A stretch of 64,000 nucleotides of DNA from Luteimicrobium sp049844995 (GTDB lineage: Bacteria > Actinomycetota > Actinomycetes > Actinomycetales > Cellulomonadaceae). Both the position numbers and the translations under genes were made by a program. Position 1 is the first letter of the stretch. Every line of letters starts with the position of its first letter. Below the pieces are notes generated by a model. That model had not been told where the DNA came from. It did not search any database and saw only the letters and a list, made by a program, of their open reading frames with translations. Positions 33,757-42,247 of this stretch are shown here, piece by piece. The stretch covers positions 62,001-126,000 of the forward strand of contig NZ_JBNCMC010000006.1 of NCBI RefSeq assembly GCF_049844995.1, given 5' to 3'.

Positions 33757-35202
33757 CGGACGCGCGGGCGGCGGGGTCGCCCCAGTCGCGTCCGGCGGGG
33801 GCACCGCACGCAGGAGTGCGGCCGTGAACGCGACCCCCCGGCCGAGCGCCGCGACCGTGACGTGCTCGTCGATCCCGTGGATCGAGGCTCGCTGCGCCGT
33901 CGTCAGGTCGAACGGCGAGAACCGGTACACGTGGGCGGAGATCGCGCAGTAGTGCCGCGAGTCGGACGCGCCGAGCTGGACGTACGGGGTGAGGACGGCG
34001 TCCGGGTACGACGCCGCGAGCGCCGTCCGCAGCAGCTCCCACTGCGTGCCCTCGGCGGGCGAGACGGGCGACGGGTCCTCGCCCGAGACGACCCGGAGCG
34101 TGATGGTCGGGTCGTCGATCACCCGCGTCAGCCGGGCGACGACGGACGCCACGGTCTCCCCGGGCAGGATCCGGATGTTCGCGTTCGCCCGGGCGGTCTG
34201 CGCGAGGACGTTGGCGCCCGGGCTGCCCTCGAGCTGGGTGATCGCGACCGTCGTCCGCACGAGCGCGGCCGGCTCGACGCCGAGACGCGTGAACGCCCGG
34301 GCGACGACAGGCGCGAGGCGGCCCGCGTTCGCGAAGACCCGTCGCATCGGGCCGTCGACGTGGTCGGCGAGCGTCGCCAGCAGCGCCCTGACCGGCTCGG
34401 ACAGCCGCGGCGGGAACGGGTGGGCGTCGATCCGCGTGATGGCCCGGGCGAGGCGCACGGTCGCGCCGTTGGCGGCCGGCGTCGACGCGTGGCCGCCGTC
34501 GTCGCGCGTGGACAGCTCGAGGTCGAGGATGCCCTTCTCGGCGATCCCGACGACGGCCGTCGGCGCCGCGACCCCGGGCATCGCTCCTTGCACGACGGCG
34601 CCGCCCTCGTCGAGCACGAGCCACGGCCTGATCCTCCGCTCGCCGAGCCGGCGCACCGCCTCGCGGGCGCCGTCGCCGGCGGTCTCCTCGTTGTGCCCGA
34701 ACGACAGGTAGACGTCGCGGGGCGGCACCCAGCCGGACGCGACGAGCGCCTCGACCGCCTCGAGCACGACGACGAGCGCGCCCTTGTCGTCGAGCGTCCC
34801 CCGGCCCCACACGACGCCGTCGCGCACGACCCCGGCGAACGGCGGGTGCGTCCACCCGGCGGCGGGCGCCGCGACGTCGTCGACGGGCACGGGCAGCCCG
34901 GGCACGGCGACGACGTCGTAGTGCGCCATGAGGACGACCGGCTCGCGCTCGCCGGCCTCACCGCCCGTCCCGCGCCACCGGAACAGCAGGCTGTGGCCCT
35001 CGGCGGCGTCGGGCGCCGCGGTCACGAGCTCGCGCTCGAGCACGCGGTGGACGTGCGGGTACAGCGCCTCGAGGAGCGCGACGAGCTCGGCGAAGCGGGC
35101 CGCGTCGACCTCCTCCGCGACACGCGAGGAGACCGTCGGGACGCGGACGAGCGCGGACAGGCGCGCGGCGACGTCGTCGGGCGTGGGCAGCGTCGGGGTC
35201 AC
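33754..35202 (-). CDS. M20-family metallopeptidase (carboxypeptidase-like)
   Basis: 482 aa cytoplasmic di-zinc peptidase. Metal-site motifs: VVLMAHYDVVAV (first His/Asp), VWGRGTLDDKGALV (bridging Asp), YLSFGHNEETAGDGA (Glu-Glu), LVLDEGG and HYCAISAHVYRF near the end (last His). A dimerisation lid domain lies between (KGILDLELSTRDDGGHASTPAA). This layout matches the CPS1/PM20D1-like branch, which acts on N-acyl amino acids or dipeptides. GTG 35202 overlaps the MFS stop in a GTGA motif, so the two genes are coupled. Confidence 0.9.
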   Translation of the reverse strand: MTPTLPTPDDVAARLSALVRVPTVSSRVAEEVDAARFAELVALLEALYPHVHRVLERELVTAAPDAAEGHSLLFRWRGTGGEAGEREPVVLMAHYDVVAVPGLPVPVDDVAAPAAGWTHPPFAGVVRDGVVWGRGTLDDKGALVVVLEAVEALVASGWVPPRDVYLSFGHNEETAGDGAREAVRRLGERRIRPWLVLDEGGAVVQGAMPGVAAPTAVVGIAEKGILDLELSTRDDGGHASTPAANGATVRLARAITRIDAHPFPPRLSEPVRALLATLADHVDGPMRRVFANAGRLAPVVARAFTRLGVEPAALVRTTVAITQLEGSPGANVLAQTARANANIRILPGETVASVVARLTRVIDDPTITLRVVSGEDPSPVSPAEGTQWELLRTALAASYPDAVLTPYVQLGASDSRHYCAISAHVYRFSPFDLTTAQRASIHGIDEHVTVAALGRGVAFTAALLRAVPPPDATGATPPPARP

Positions 35203-36692
35203 GGGGCCTCCAGTGAGGTGTCGCTGAACGCGAGGCGCGGGACGAAGGCGAGCAGGACGGCGGACACGAGGGCGGTGACCCCGCAGATCAGCCACACGGC
35301 GTGGTACCCGCCGAGCGAGCCGGCGGTCCCCTCACCGCCGGTGAGCTTCGCCGTCGTGCCGGACACGAGGGCGAGCGCGAAGACCGCGGACGCGAACGAG
35401 CCGCCGATCGTCTTGGTGGTGTTGGTGAGGCCGGTCGCGACGGCGGTGCGCTCGCGGGGCGCGGCGGCGGCCGCCGCGGCGGGCAGTGCCGCGACCAGTG
35501 CGCCCGAGCCGAGGCCCGCGACGACCATGTTGACGACGACCTGCGCCACCGAGTCGTGGAACGGCACGAACAACAGGTACCCGACGGCAACCAGCAGGGC
35601 GGCGCCGATGAGCGTCCGGCGGGGCGTCAGCGCCGCGGAGACGCGGGCGAACAGCAGCGCGCCCACGAGGCACGCGATCACGTACCCGCCGATGAGGTAG
35701 GAGACGGTCGCGGCGTCCGCGCCGAGCCCGTAGCCGTAGTCGGCGCGGTCCGTGCGCGCGAAGGTCGAGAGGGCGTCCTGCGCGCCGAGCACGCTGATGC
35801 CGAACAGCCCGGACGTCACGAGCACGGGCCAGAGGGTCGCCCGGCGCATCACGCGCAGGTCGACGAGGGGGTCGTCCTGCCGCAGCTCCCAGCGCGCGAA
35901 CGGCCACAGCAGCGCCAGCCCGAGCGCCATGAGCGCCCACACCCACCACGCGCCCGGCCCCTCGACGCGCAGGTACATGAGCCCGGCGCTCACTCCCAGC
36001 AGGGCCAGCGTGAGGAGCACCGCTCCCCCGGTGTCGATCCGGCCGCCGGCGACGTCGGGGCTCTCGGGGACCTTGAGCAGCACGACGACGAACGCGGCGG
36101 TCACGGCGAGCGCGGGGACGCTCAGGGTGATCCAGAGCCGGTCGCGGCCGAGCGCGTCCCCGAGCTGCCCGGCCAGCAGCGCGCCGACGATCGCGCCGGC
36201 CTGGAGCGCGGCCACGATGAGCCCGGTGGCGCGGCGCGTCAGCCCGCGAGCGTCGGCCGTGCCGCGGGCGCGGTGGTGGACGAGCGCGACCTCGAGCGGC
36301 AGCCACACGGTGTACGTGCCCATGAGCGTCCAGGCGACCAGGTACGTCACGAACGAGGGCGCGAACGCGACGCCCCACGCCGCGAGGGCGGTGACCGCCG
36401 TCGTCCACAGGAGCACCCGGCGATAGCCGACGACGTCGCCGGCCTTGGCGAGCACGGGCACGCACAGCCCCGAGAACAGCAGCTGGGCGGCCTGGAACCA
36501 GTTGACGTCGGCGTCGTGGATGCCGAGGTGGCGGGCGACGTCCGTGAGCAGCGGCGTGTAGTAGCCCTGGATGATGCCGCTCGTCAGCTCGACGAACACC
36601 AGGAACCCGACGACGCCGCCGAGCGCCGCGAGGCGGCTCCGGCGCACGCCGGGCGGGTTCACGGGCGCCGGGGGCGCGGACGGCTGCGTCAC
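35199..36692 (-). CDS. MFS transporter, DHA2-like drug or metabolite efflux
   Basis: 497 aa with about 14 hydrophobic helices, as in 14-TM DHA2 exporters. The early region GYYTPLLTDVARHLGIHDADVNWFQAAQLLFSG and the loop KAGDVVGYRRVLLW (motif A-like) are recognisable, as is LRVMRRATLWPVLVTSGLF at the start of the C-terminal half. GTG 36692 is set by TACTCT 6 nt upstream. It is translationally coupled to an M20 peptidase, so an exported or detoxified peptide-like compound is possible. It diverges from the DUF2207 gene. Confidence 0.87.
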   Translation of the reverse strand: MTQPSAPPAPVNPPGVRRSRLAALGGVVGFLVFVELTSGIIQGYYTPLLTDVARHLGIHDADVNWFQAAQLLFSGLCVPVLAKAGDVVGYRRVLLWTTAVTALAAWGVAFAPSFVTYLVAWTLMGTYTVWLPLEVALVHHRARGTADARGLTRRATGLIVAALQAGAIVGALLAGQLGDALGRDRLWITLSVPALAVTAAFVVVLLKVPESPDVAGGRIDTGGAVLLTLALLGVSAGLMYLRVEGPGAWWVWALMALGLALLWPFARWELRQDDPLVDLRVMRRATLWPVLVTSGLFGISVLGAQDALSTFARTDRADYGYGLGADAATVSYLIGGYVIACLVGALLFARVSAALTPRRTLIGAALLVAVGYLLFVPFHDSVAQVVVNMVVAGLGSGALVAALPAAAAAAAPRERTAVATGLTNTTKTIGGSFASAVFALALVSGTTAKLTGGEGTAGSLGGYHAVWLICGVTALVSAVLLAFVPRLAFSDTSLEAP

Positions 36693-36698
36693 GCGTGC

Positions 36699-36704
36699 AG
36701 AGTA
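36699..36704 (-). promoter_or_regulatory. -10 element of the MFS gene
   Basis: TACTCT on the minus strand, 6 nt before GTG 36692. Confidence 0.45.
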
Positions 36705-36765
36705 CGGGGCGCGCGGGCGTGGTTCCGCCTACCGGCCGAACCCGCCTGGCCGGCGAGACGCCCGC

Positions 36766-36771
36766 TAGGGT
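36766..36771 (+). promoter_or_regulatory. -10 element of the DUF2207 gene
   Basis: TAGGGT, 7 nt before GTG 36779. The surrounding CTAGGGTTCGCGCC is nearly identical to the promoters before 53720 and 55028. Confidence 0.55.
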
Positions 36772-36778
36772 TCGCGCC

Positions 36779-39385
36779 GTGAGCCCGTCGACCCTGACCC
36801 GCCCCCGCGCGCTGCTGCGCGCGCTCGCCGCGGCCTTCGTCCTCGTGGGGTCCGGGCTCGCCGCCGGGCCCGCGCACGCGAGCTCGGCCGACGTGAACCG
36901 GATCGACGACGCGGCCTTCGTCGTGACCGTCGCGAAGGACGGCGGCGTGCACGTCGAGGCGACGCTCGACGTGACCTACGCGGAGCCCGAGGACCTGCCG
37001 TCCCTGTGGTGGAGGGTGCCCACCCGCGTCCCTCTCGAGGACGACGACAGCGGCGGGACGAGCGCGGACGACGAGCCGGTGGCGGTCCAGACGCTCTCCC
37101 ACCTGACGAGCACGGCCCGCCTGGGCGACGACGCCGCGACCACCCGGAGCCTGCCCGTCGACGCCGACTCGCTCGGCGGCGTCGACTATCTCGACGTCAC
37201 GTGGCCCGACTTCCTGGACGCCCCGGTGAGCAGTGCGCGCTTCACGCTCTCGTACGACGTCGCGGGCGCGGTGCTGGCGCAGGGCGGGTCGCCGGCGGCG
37301 CTCGCCCTAGGGCTCGTCGACGGCTCCGCGACGCTGCCGCTCGACCGGGCGAGCGTGCGCGTCGTCGGGCCGCGAGGACCGGTCTCCGGTCTCACGTGCG
37401 CGACCGCCACGAGCGGCGTCGTCTACTACGACTACCGCGACACCACCTGCACGCCCGACGACGGCGGCGTGCGCGCCACGATCGGCGGCGACCACGGGCT
37501 CGTCGTCGGGGCGCCCGAGGTCCCGGGCGCGACCGGGCAGGAGCCGACGCTCGCGTCCCGCTGGGACGACACGATCGACAGCTTCGACGCCGACTACACG
37601 GTCGGCGCCGACGGCTCGCTCGACGTCACCGAGACGATCGTCTACCGGTTCGGCGTCGACGCGAACCAGCACGGCATCATCCGGTCCCTCGTCTCCCGCG
37701 AGCCGTGGTCCACCTGGCGCGACCGCACCTACGGCGTCGACGTCCTGGGCGTCACGAGCCCCAGCGGCGCCGACGCGACCGTCCACCGGTCGACGACCGG
37801 CGCGGAGCGGCTGCGCACGACCGACCTCCGCATCGGGAGCAAGGACGAGCGGGTCCGCACCCCGACCGCGACCTACGTGCTCCGCTACCGCGTCGACGGC
37901 GCGTTGCTGCAGCGCGACGGGCACGACGAGCTGTCCTGGGACGTCACGGGGAACATGTCGTCGGCGCTGCACCGGGCCGTCGACGTGACGGTCCACCTCC
38001 CCGCCGACGCCACCGCGGCCCGCTGCTGGGCCGGGGAACCGGGCTCGACCGACCCGTGCGAGGACGCGACGTCGTCCGGCAGGACCGCGACCTTCCACGC
38101 CGCGGACCTCGACGGCGGCGCGGGCCTGACGATCGACGTCACGATGCCGACCGGCAGCGTCGCCGCGACGGGCCCCGACCTCGCGTTCCGCGCGGCGCCG
38201 GAGTGGCTCGGGGTGTACCTCCGCCTGCTCGTCGGCGGCGGGGCGCTGGGCCTGGTCGTGTCCGTCGTCGTCGCCGTGGCGTACCGCCTCACGCACCGCG
38301 ACGCGCGCGACCGCGGTGTCGCCGTGCCGGCCGGGCCGCGCAGCACGCCCCCGGACCTGCCGCTGCCCGTCGCGGGGACGATCGTCGACGGCGTGATGTC
38401 GAGCCGGGAGACGACGGGCGTCCTGCTGGCGCTCGCGGCAGCCGGGGTCGTCGCGTTCGAGCCGCGGGGCGACTCGTTCGGGCTGCGGGTCGCGAGGCCG
38501 CGGGCCGGGCGTGACCGGTTCGAGCGGGCCGTGGTCGCCGCGCTCGAGAAGCGCGTGGCCCAGGTCGAGACGGACGACGCGCCCGACGAGGACGACCGCC
38601 CGCCGCTCACAGGGACCGCACTGCGGGTCGCGCTGCAGGACGCCCACGCGGCGCTGCGCAAGGCCGTCCGTACGGACCTCGACGAGCGGCAGAAGACGCC
38701 GGAGTCCGCGCTGTTCCGGCGCAAGGTGCGCATGCGCACCGGCGACCCCGTCCGCTGGCCGTGGACGCTCTTCGCCCTGCCCGTGCCCGGCCTCTTCCCC
38801 GTCGTCGTGGTGGTCCGGTTCGTGCACGGGCTGCGGCCCACGGACCGGTCGGCGCTCGGCGCCCGCCACGTCGACGAGACCCGCGCGTTCCGCCGGCACC
38901 TCACCGAGCTCGGGGAGTCCCGCGCCCCGTCGAGCGCCGCCGCGCCGGTGCGATACGCGTCCGACGACGGCGCGGTGCCCGGGATGCTGTCGGGCGGCGG
39001 GCCGGGCCTCGGTTCCGTGCCGCGGGCGGGTGGCCGGTCGCACGCGTACGACACCGGCCTCGACCCGCTCGCCACGCAGGACGACCTGTTCGGGACGCTC
39101 CTGCCGTGGGCTGCGGCGCTCGGCGTGGCCGACGACTGGTACGAGCGGCTCGGGGTCCTCGTCCGCGACGGCGTCCTCACCGCGCCGGACGGGCTCGCCC
39201 TGAGCGCAGGCCGGCACGACCTCTGGTCGGGGTACTGGATCGCGCACACGACCGCCTCGGCGGCGGTCTGGACCTCGTCGTCGGGCGGATCGTCCGGCAC
39301 CGGGTACAGCGGCGGCAGCTCCTACTCCGGCGGCGGCGGGTTCTCGGGCGGCGGAGGTGGGGGCGGCGGCACGTCGTCGTGGTGA
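36779..39385 (+). CDS. DUF2207-domain membrane protein
   Basis: 868 aa. A signal peptide (ALAAAFVLVGSGLAAGPAHA) is followed by two tandem DUF2207-like ectodomains. The first is about residues 35-245 (RIDDAAFVVTVAKDGGVHVEATLDVTY) and the second about 260-460 (WDDTIDSFDADYTVGADGSLDVTETIVYRF, HGIIRSLV). Transmembrane helices come next (LLVGGGALGLVVSVVVAVAY; FALPVPGLFPVVVVVRFVHG), then a cytoplasmic domain, and a C-terminus of Ser/Gly ending GGGGFSGGGGGGGGTSSW. That Gly-rich tail is typical of the family. Function unknown; envelope-associated. GTG 36779 follows TAGGGT by 7 nt. The gene stands alone, divergent from the MFS gene. Confidence 0.88.
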   Translation: MSPSTLTRPRALLRALAAAFVLVGSGLAAGPAHASSADVNRIDDAAFVVTVAKDGGVHVEATLDVTYAEPEDLPSLWWRVPTRVPLEDDDSGGTSADDEPVAVQTLSHLTSTARLGDDAATTRSLPVDADSLGGVDYLDVTWPDFLDAPVSSARFTLSYDVAGAVLAQGGSPAALALGLVDGSATLPLDRASVRVVGPRGPVSGLTCATATSGVVYYDYRDTTCTPDDGGVRATIGGDHGLVVGAPEVPGATGQEPTLASRWDDTIDSFDADYTVGADGSLDVTETIVYRFGVDANQHGIIRSLVSREPWSTWRDRTYGVDVLGVTSPSGADATVHRSTTGAERLRTTDLRIGSKDERVRTPTATYVLRYRVDGALLQRDGHDELSWDVTGNMSSALHRAVDVTVHLPADATAARCWAGEPGSTDPCEDATSSGRTATFHAADLDGGAGLTIDVTMPTGSVAATGPDLAFRAAPEWLGVYLRLLVGGGALGLVVSVVVAVAYRLTHRDARDRGVAVPAGPRSTPPDLPLPVAGTIVDGVMSSRETTGVLLALAAAGVVAFEPRGDSFGLRVARPRAGRDRFERAVVAALEKRVAQVETDDAPDEDDRPPLTGTALRVALQDAHAALRKAVRTDLDERQKTPESALFRRKVRMRTGDPVRWPWTLFALPVPGLFPVVVVVRFVHGLRPTDRSALGARHVDETRAFRRHLTELGESRAPSSAAAPVRYASDDGAVPGMLSGGGPGLGSVPRAGGRSHAYDTGLDPLATQDDLFGTLLPWAAALGVADDWYERLGVLVRDGVLTAPDGLALSAGRHDLWSGYWIAHTTASAAVWTSSSGGSSGTGYSGGSSYSGGGGFSGGGGGGGGTSSW

Positions 39386-39398
39386 ACGTCGCCGCGCC

Positions 39399-39454
39399 GT
39401 TCGCCGATGGTGACGTCGGGCGTCCTGTGGTCGGGTCCGCGGGTGGGTGCGGAC
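39399..39454. repeat. Dispersed intergenic repeat, copy B
   Basis: Begins GTTCGCCGATGGTGACGTCG, about 82 percent identical over 56 columns to copy A at 29750-29803 by manual alignment. Like copy A it lies just 3' of a plus-strand gene facing a minus-strand gene. Confidence 0.7.
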
Positions 39455-39539
39455 AGGCGGTTCGGACTGCGTCGCCTTCAGGCCCTTGGGGGCCTTCCGG
39501 CTCCGTGACGTCCTTCACCACCGGTCCGCACCCACCCGC
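39439..39539. repeat. Perfect 16-bp inverted repeat with nested hairpin
   Basis: GCGGGTGGGTGCGGAC (39439-39454) is exactly complementary to GTCCGCACCCACCCGC (39524-39539). Between them AGGCCC-TTGG-GGGCCT forms a second stem. Transcribed in either direction it would fold into a large structured RNA. Confidence 0.75.
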
Positions 39540-39589
39540 TCCCGCCGTCACCTCGCCTCGGCAGCCCGGCCACGCGCCGTCGTCGGACG

Positions 39590-39656
39590 CGAGATACCGA
39601 GATGCGCTCGAGTCACCGATGCAGACTCGGTATCTCGGCCCCGACTCGGTATCTCG
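39590..39656. repeat. CTCGGTATCTCG repeats (one inverted, two direct)
   Basis: CGAGATACCGAG at 39590-39601, and CTCGGTATCTCG at 39626-39637 and 39645-39656. The first pairs perfectly with either of the others; the two direct copies are 19 bp apart. AT content is higher than in the surroundings. Confidence 0.8.
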
Positions 39657-39737
39657 GCCGACACGGGCAGGGGTCACACCGTCCACCGCCGTCTGACCCA
39701 TCACCGTCGGCGGGCGGGGTGTCGCCGTCGGCGGGGG

Positions 39738-39753
39738 CGTCCGTTCTCGGACG
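39738..39753 (-). terminator. Hairpin 3' of hppA
   Basis: CGTCCG-TTCT-CGGACG, 5 nt beyond the minus-strand stop at 39759. Confidence 0.5.
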
Positions 39754-39758
39754 TGCTG

Positions 39759-42113
39759 TCAGGGGACGCGCGTGACCTCCGGCTCCGCGTCGCGCGCGTC
39801 CTGCGCCTCGGCCTCGGCGAGCTCGGCCTGGTCAGCCTTGGACGCACGCAGCCGGGACATGATGATCGCGCCGAACGCGACGGCCGCCGCGACGCACGCG
39901 ATGGTGACGCGCAGGAACTGGTTGGCGTCGTGCCCGGCGCTGAGCAGCACGACCGCCGGGGCGATGAGCAGCGACACCAGGTTCATGACCTTGATGAGCG
40001 GGTTGATCGCCGGGCCGGCGGTGTCCTTGAACGGGTCGCCGACGGTGTCGCCGATGATCGTGGCCTCGTGCGCCTCGGAACCCTTGCCGCCGTGGTTGCC
40101 GTCCTCGACGATCTTCTTCGCGTTGTCCCAGGCGCCACCCGAGTTCGCGAGGAACACGGCCATGAGGACACCGCACGCGATCGCCCCGGCCAGGAAGCCG
40201 GCGAGCGGCCCGACGCCGAGCCCGAACCCGACGGCGATCGGCGCGCACGCGGCGAGGAGGCCGGGGGTCGCGAGCTCGCGCAGGGAGTCGCGGGTGCAGA
40301 TGTCGACGACCTTGCCGTACTCGGGGCGCTCGTCGAACGTCATGATCCCGGGGTGCTCGCGGAACTGGCGTCGCACCTCGTAGACGATCGCCCCCGCGGC
40401 GCGCGTCACGGCATCGATCGCGAGGCCCGAGAACAGGAACACGGTCGCGGCGCCGAGGATCACCCCGACGAGCGTGACCGGGGAGATGATCTCGTAGCTG
40501 AGCATCGACGAGACGACACTGCCGAGCCCGCCGACGTCGACCTTGTCGTCGACGAGCGCCCGGCCGACCGCGTCGGCGTAGGAGCCGAACAGCGCGGTCG
40601 CCGCGAGGACGGCCGTCGCGATCGCGATGCCCTTGGTGATGGCCTTGGTGGTGTTCCCGACGGCGTCGAGGTCGGTGAGGATCTGGGCCGCGTCATTGTC
40701 CTCAGCGCCCTCCGGGTTCTCCGACTCGGTCCCCACGGCCATCTCGTAGATGCCCTGCGCGTTGTCGCTGACCGGCCCGAACGTGTCCATCGCGACGATC
40801 ACGCCCACCGTGGTGAGCAGGCCGCAGCCCGCGAGCGCCACGAGGAACAGGGACAGCCACACGGACCCGCCTGCGAGCAGGAACGCGGCGAGGATCGCGG
40901 CCGCGACGACGCCCGCCGTGTAGACGGCCGACTCGAACCCGACCCCGATGCCCGAGAGCACGACGGTCGCCGCCCCCGTGCGGGACGTGGCGGCGACGTG
41001 GAGGGTGGGCTTCGACGTCGTGCCCGTGAAGTAGCCCGTGAGCCACAGGATGACGCCCGCGAGGACCACGCCGACGACGACCGCGAGGCTCGCGACGATC
41101 CGCGGGTCCGCCGTCACGCCGGTCAGGTCGGCGGTGCCGCCGAGTCCGTCGAACGAGTCCGGCAGGTAGACGAACGCGGCGATCGCCGCGAGGACCGCGC
41201 CGACCAGCGCGGACACGTAGAAGCCGCGGTAGATCGCGCGCAGCCCGTTCTCGGTGCCCCGGACGCGCGTGATGAGCACGCCGAGCACGGCGACGAACGC
41301 CCCCATCGCGGTGACGATCAGCGGGAAGACGAGCCCCTTCTCCCCCATGACCGCCTTGCCGAGGATCAGCGCGGCGACGAGCGTCACGGCGTAGGACTCG
41401 AAGAGGTCGGCCGCCATGCCGGCGCAGTCGCCGACGTTGTCGCCCACGTTGTCGGCGATGGTGGCGGCGTTGCGGGGGTCGTCCTCGGGGATGCCCTGCT
41501 CGACCTTGCCGACGAGGTCGGCGCCGACGTCCGCGGCCTTGGTGAAGATGCCGCCGCCGACGCGCATGAACATGGCGAGCAGCGCGGCCCCGAACCCGAA
41601 GCCCTCGAGGACGCTCGGGGCGTCGCCCTGGAAGATCAGCACGACGACCGCGGCCCCGAGCAGCCCGAGGCCGACCACCGACATCCCGACGACGCCGCCG
41701 GTGCGGAACGCGATGCGCGCCCCCTCGGTGCGGCCGTCGGGCTTCGTGGCGGCGGCCGCGACGCGCAGGTTCGCGCGGGTCGCGAGCCACATGCCGAGGT
41801 AGCCGATCGCGGCGGAGAAGCACGCGCCGAACAGGAACGCGACGGACCGCCCGACCCGGATGCCCGCGTCGCCCGGCAGCAGGAACAGCAGGCCGAACAC
41901 GACGACCGCGAAGATCGCGAGGGTCCGGAACTGGCGGCTGAGGTACGCGGACGCGCCCTCCTGGACGGCCTGCGCGATGTCCTGCATCTTGGTCGTGCCC
42001 TCGGGCGCCGCGAGCACCTGTCTGCGCAGGGTGTACGCGACCGCGAGCGACGCCAGCGCGATCACTCCGATCACGACCACGATCGTGACGCTGGAAGAAC
42101 CCAGATCGAGCAT
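39759..42113 (-). CDS. hppA: K+-insensitive, proton-translocating pyrophosphatase
   Basis: 784-aa integral membrane H+-PPase with about 16 helices. It hydrolyses pyrophosphate and pumps protons out of the cytoplasm. The catalytic loop shows GGGIFTKAADVGADLVGKVEQGIPEDDPRN (DVGADLVGK motif), then ATIADNVGDNVGDCAGMAADLFESY with the Mg-PPi-binding Asp residues, and NSGGAWDNAKK near the C-terminus. The diagnostic helix reads VGNTTKAITKG: Lys after GNTT marks the K+-independent class, where K+-dependent enzymes have Ala. The start is ATG 42113, preceded by GAGGAGGA; an extension to 42164 has no helix or family match. Stand-alone gene with its own terminator. Confidence 0.97.
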   Translation of the reverse strand: MLDLGSSSVTIVVVIGVIALASLAVAYTLRRQVLAAPEGTTKMQDIAQAVQEGASAYLSRQFRTLAIFAVVVFGLLFLLPGDAGIRVGRSVAFLFGACFSAAIGYLGMWLATRANLRVAAAATKPDGRTEGARIAFRTGGVVGMSVVGLGLLGAAVVVLIFQGDAPSVLEGFGFGAALLAMFMRVGGGIFTKAADVGADLVGKVEQGIPEDDPRNAATIADNVGDNVGDCAGMAADLFESYAVTLVAALILGKAVMGEKGLVFPLIVTAMGAFVAVLGVLITRVRGTENGLRAIYRGFYVSALVGAVLAAIAAFVYLPDSFDGLGGTADLTGVTADPRIVASLAVVVGVVLAGVILWLTGYFTGTTSKPTLHVAATSRTGAATVVLSGIGVGFESAVYTAGVVAAAILAAFLLAGGSVWLSLFLVALAGCGLLTTVGVIVAMDTFGPVSDNAQGIYEMAVGTESENPEGAEDNDAAQILTDLDAVGNTTKAITKGIAIATAVLAATALFGSYADAVGRALVDDKVDVGGLGSVVSSMLSYEIISPVTLVGVILGAATVFLFSGLAIDAVTRAAGAIVYEVRRQFREHPGIMTFDERPEYGKVVDICTRDSLRELATPGLLAACAPIAVGFGLGVGPLAGFLAGAIACGVLMAVFLANSGGAWDNAKKIVEDGNHGGKGSEAHEATIIGDTVGDPFKDTAGPAINPLIKVMNLVSLLIAPAVVLLSAGHDANQFLRVTIACVAAAVAFGAIIMSRLRASKADQAELAEAEAQDARDAEPEVTRVP

Positions 42114-42247
42114 CCGTCCTCCTCGACGACTGCTGGGGAGCGGCGGGCCTCGTCGCCCCCGCACGTGCGCCGAGTGTACGCAGAACGGTTGGTGGGGTGA
42201 CAGAGGCAGCGCGGGAATCCGCCCGGATGTCGCGGGGTTCGCCTGGC

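Larger units (their letters stand above)
39386..39758. other. Repeat-rich convergent intergenic region (373 bp)
   Basis: No convincing gene. From left to right it holds copy B of the dispersed repeat, a perfect 16-bp inverted repeat with an internal 6-bp hairpin (AGGCCC/GGGCCT at 39480-39495), three copies of a CTCGGTATCTCG 12-mer (one inverted), a 13-mer CATCACCGTCGGC (39699-39711) that is the near-inverse of GCCGATGGTGACG at 39403-39415, and the hppA terminator. The two outer 13-mers bracket a 309-bp segment, like the ends of a miniature mobile element. Confidence 0.7.

Noticed and set aside
39590..39656. CRISPR-like repeat cluster
   Set aside because: The units are 12 bp, only three copies, one inverted, with a 7-nt and a 24-nt spacer and no cas genes.
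42197..42247. GTG 42197 as start of the MDR oxidoreductase
   Set aside because: It adds 17 residues without family similarity. ATG 42248 gives the standard MRIVRPTTFGGPEVL start.
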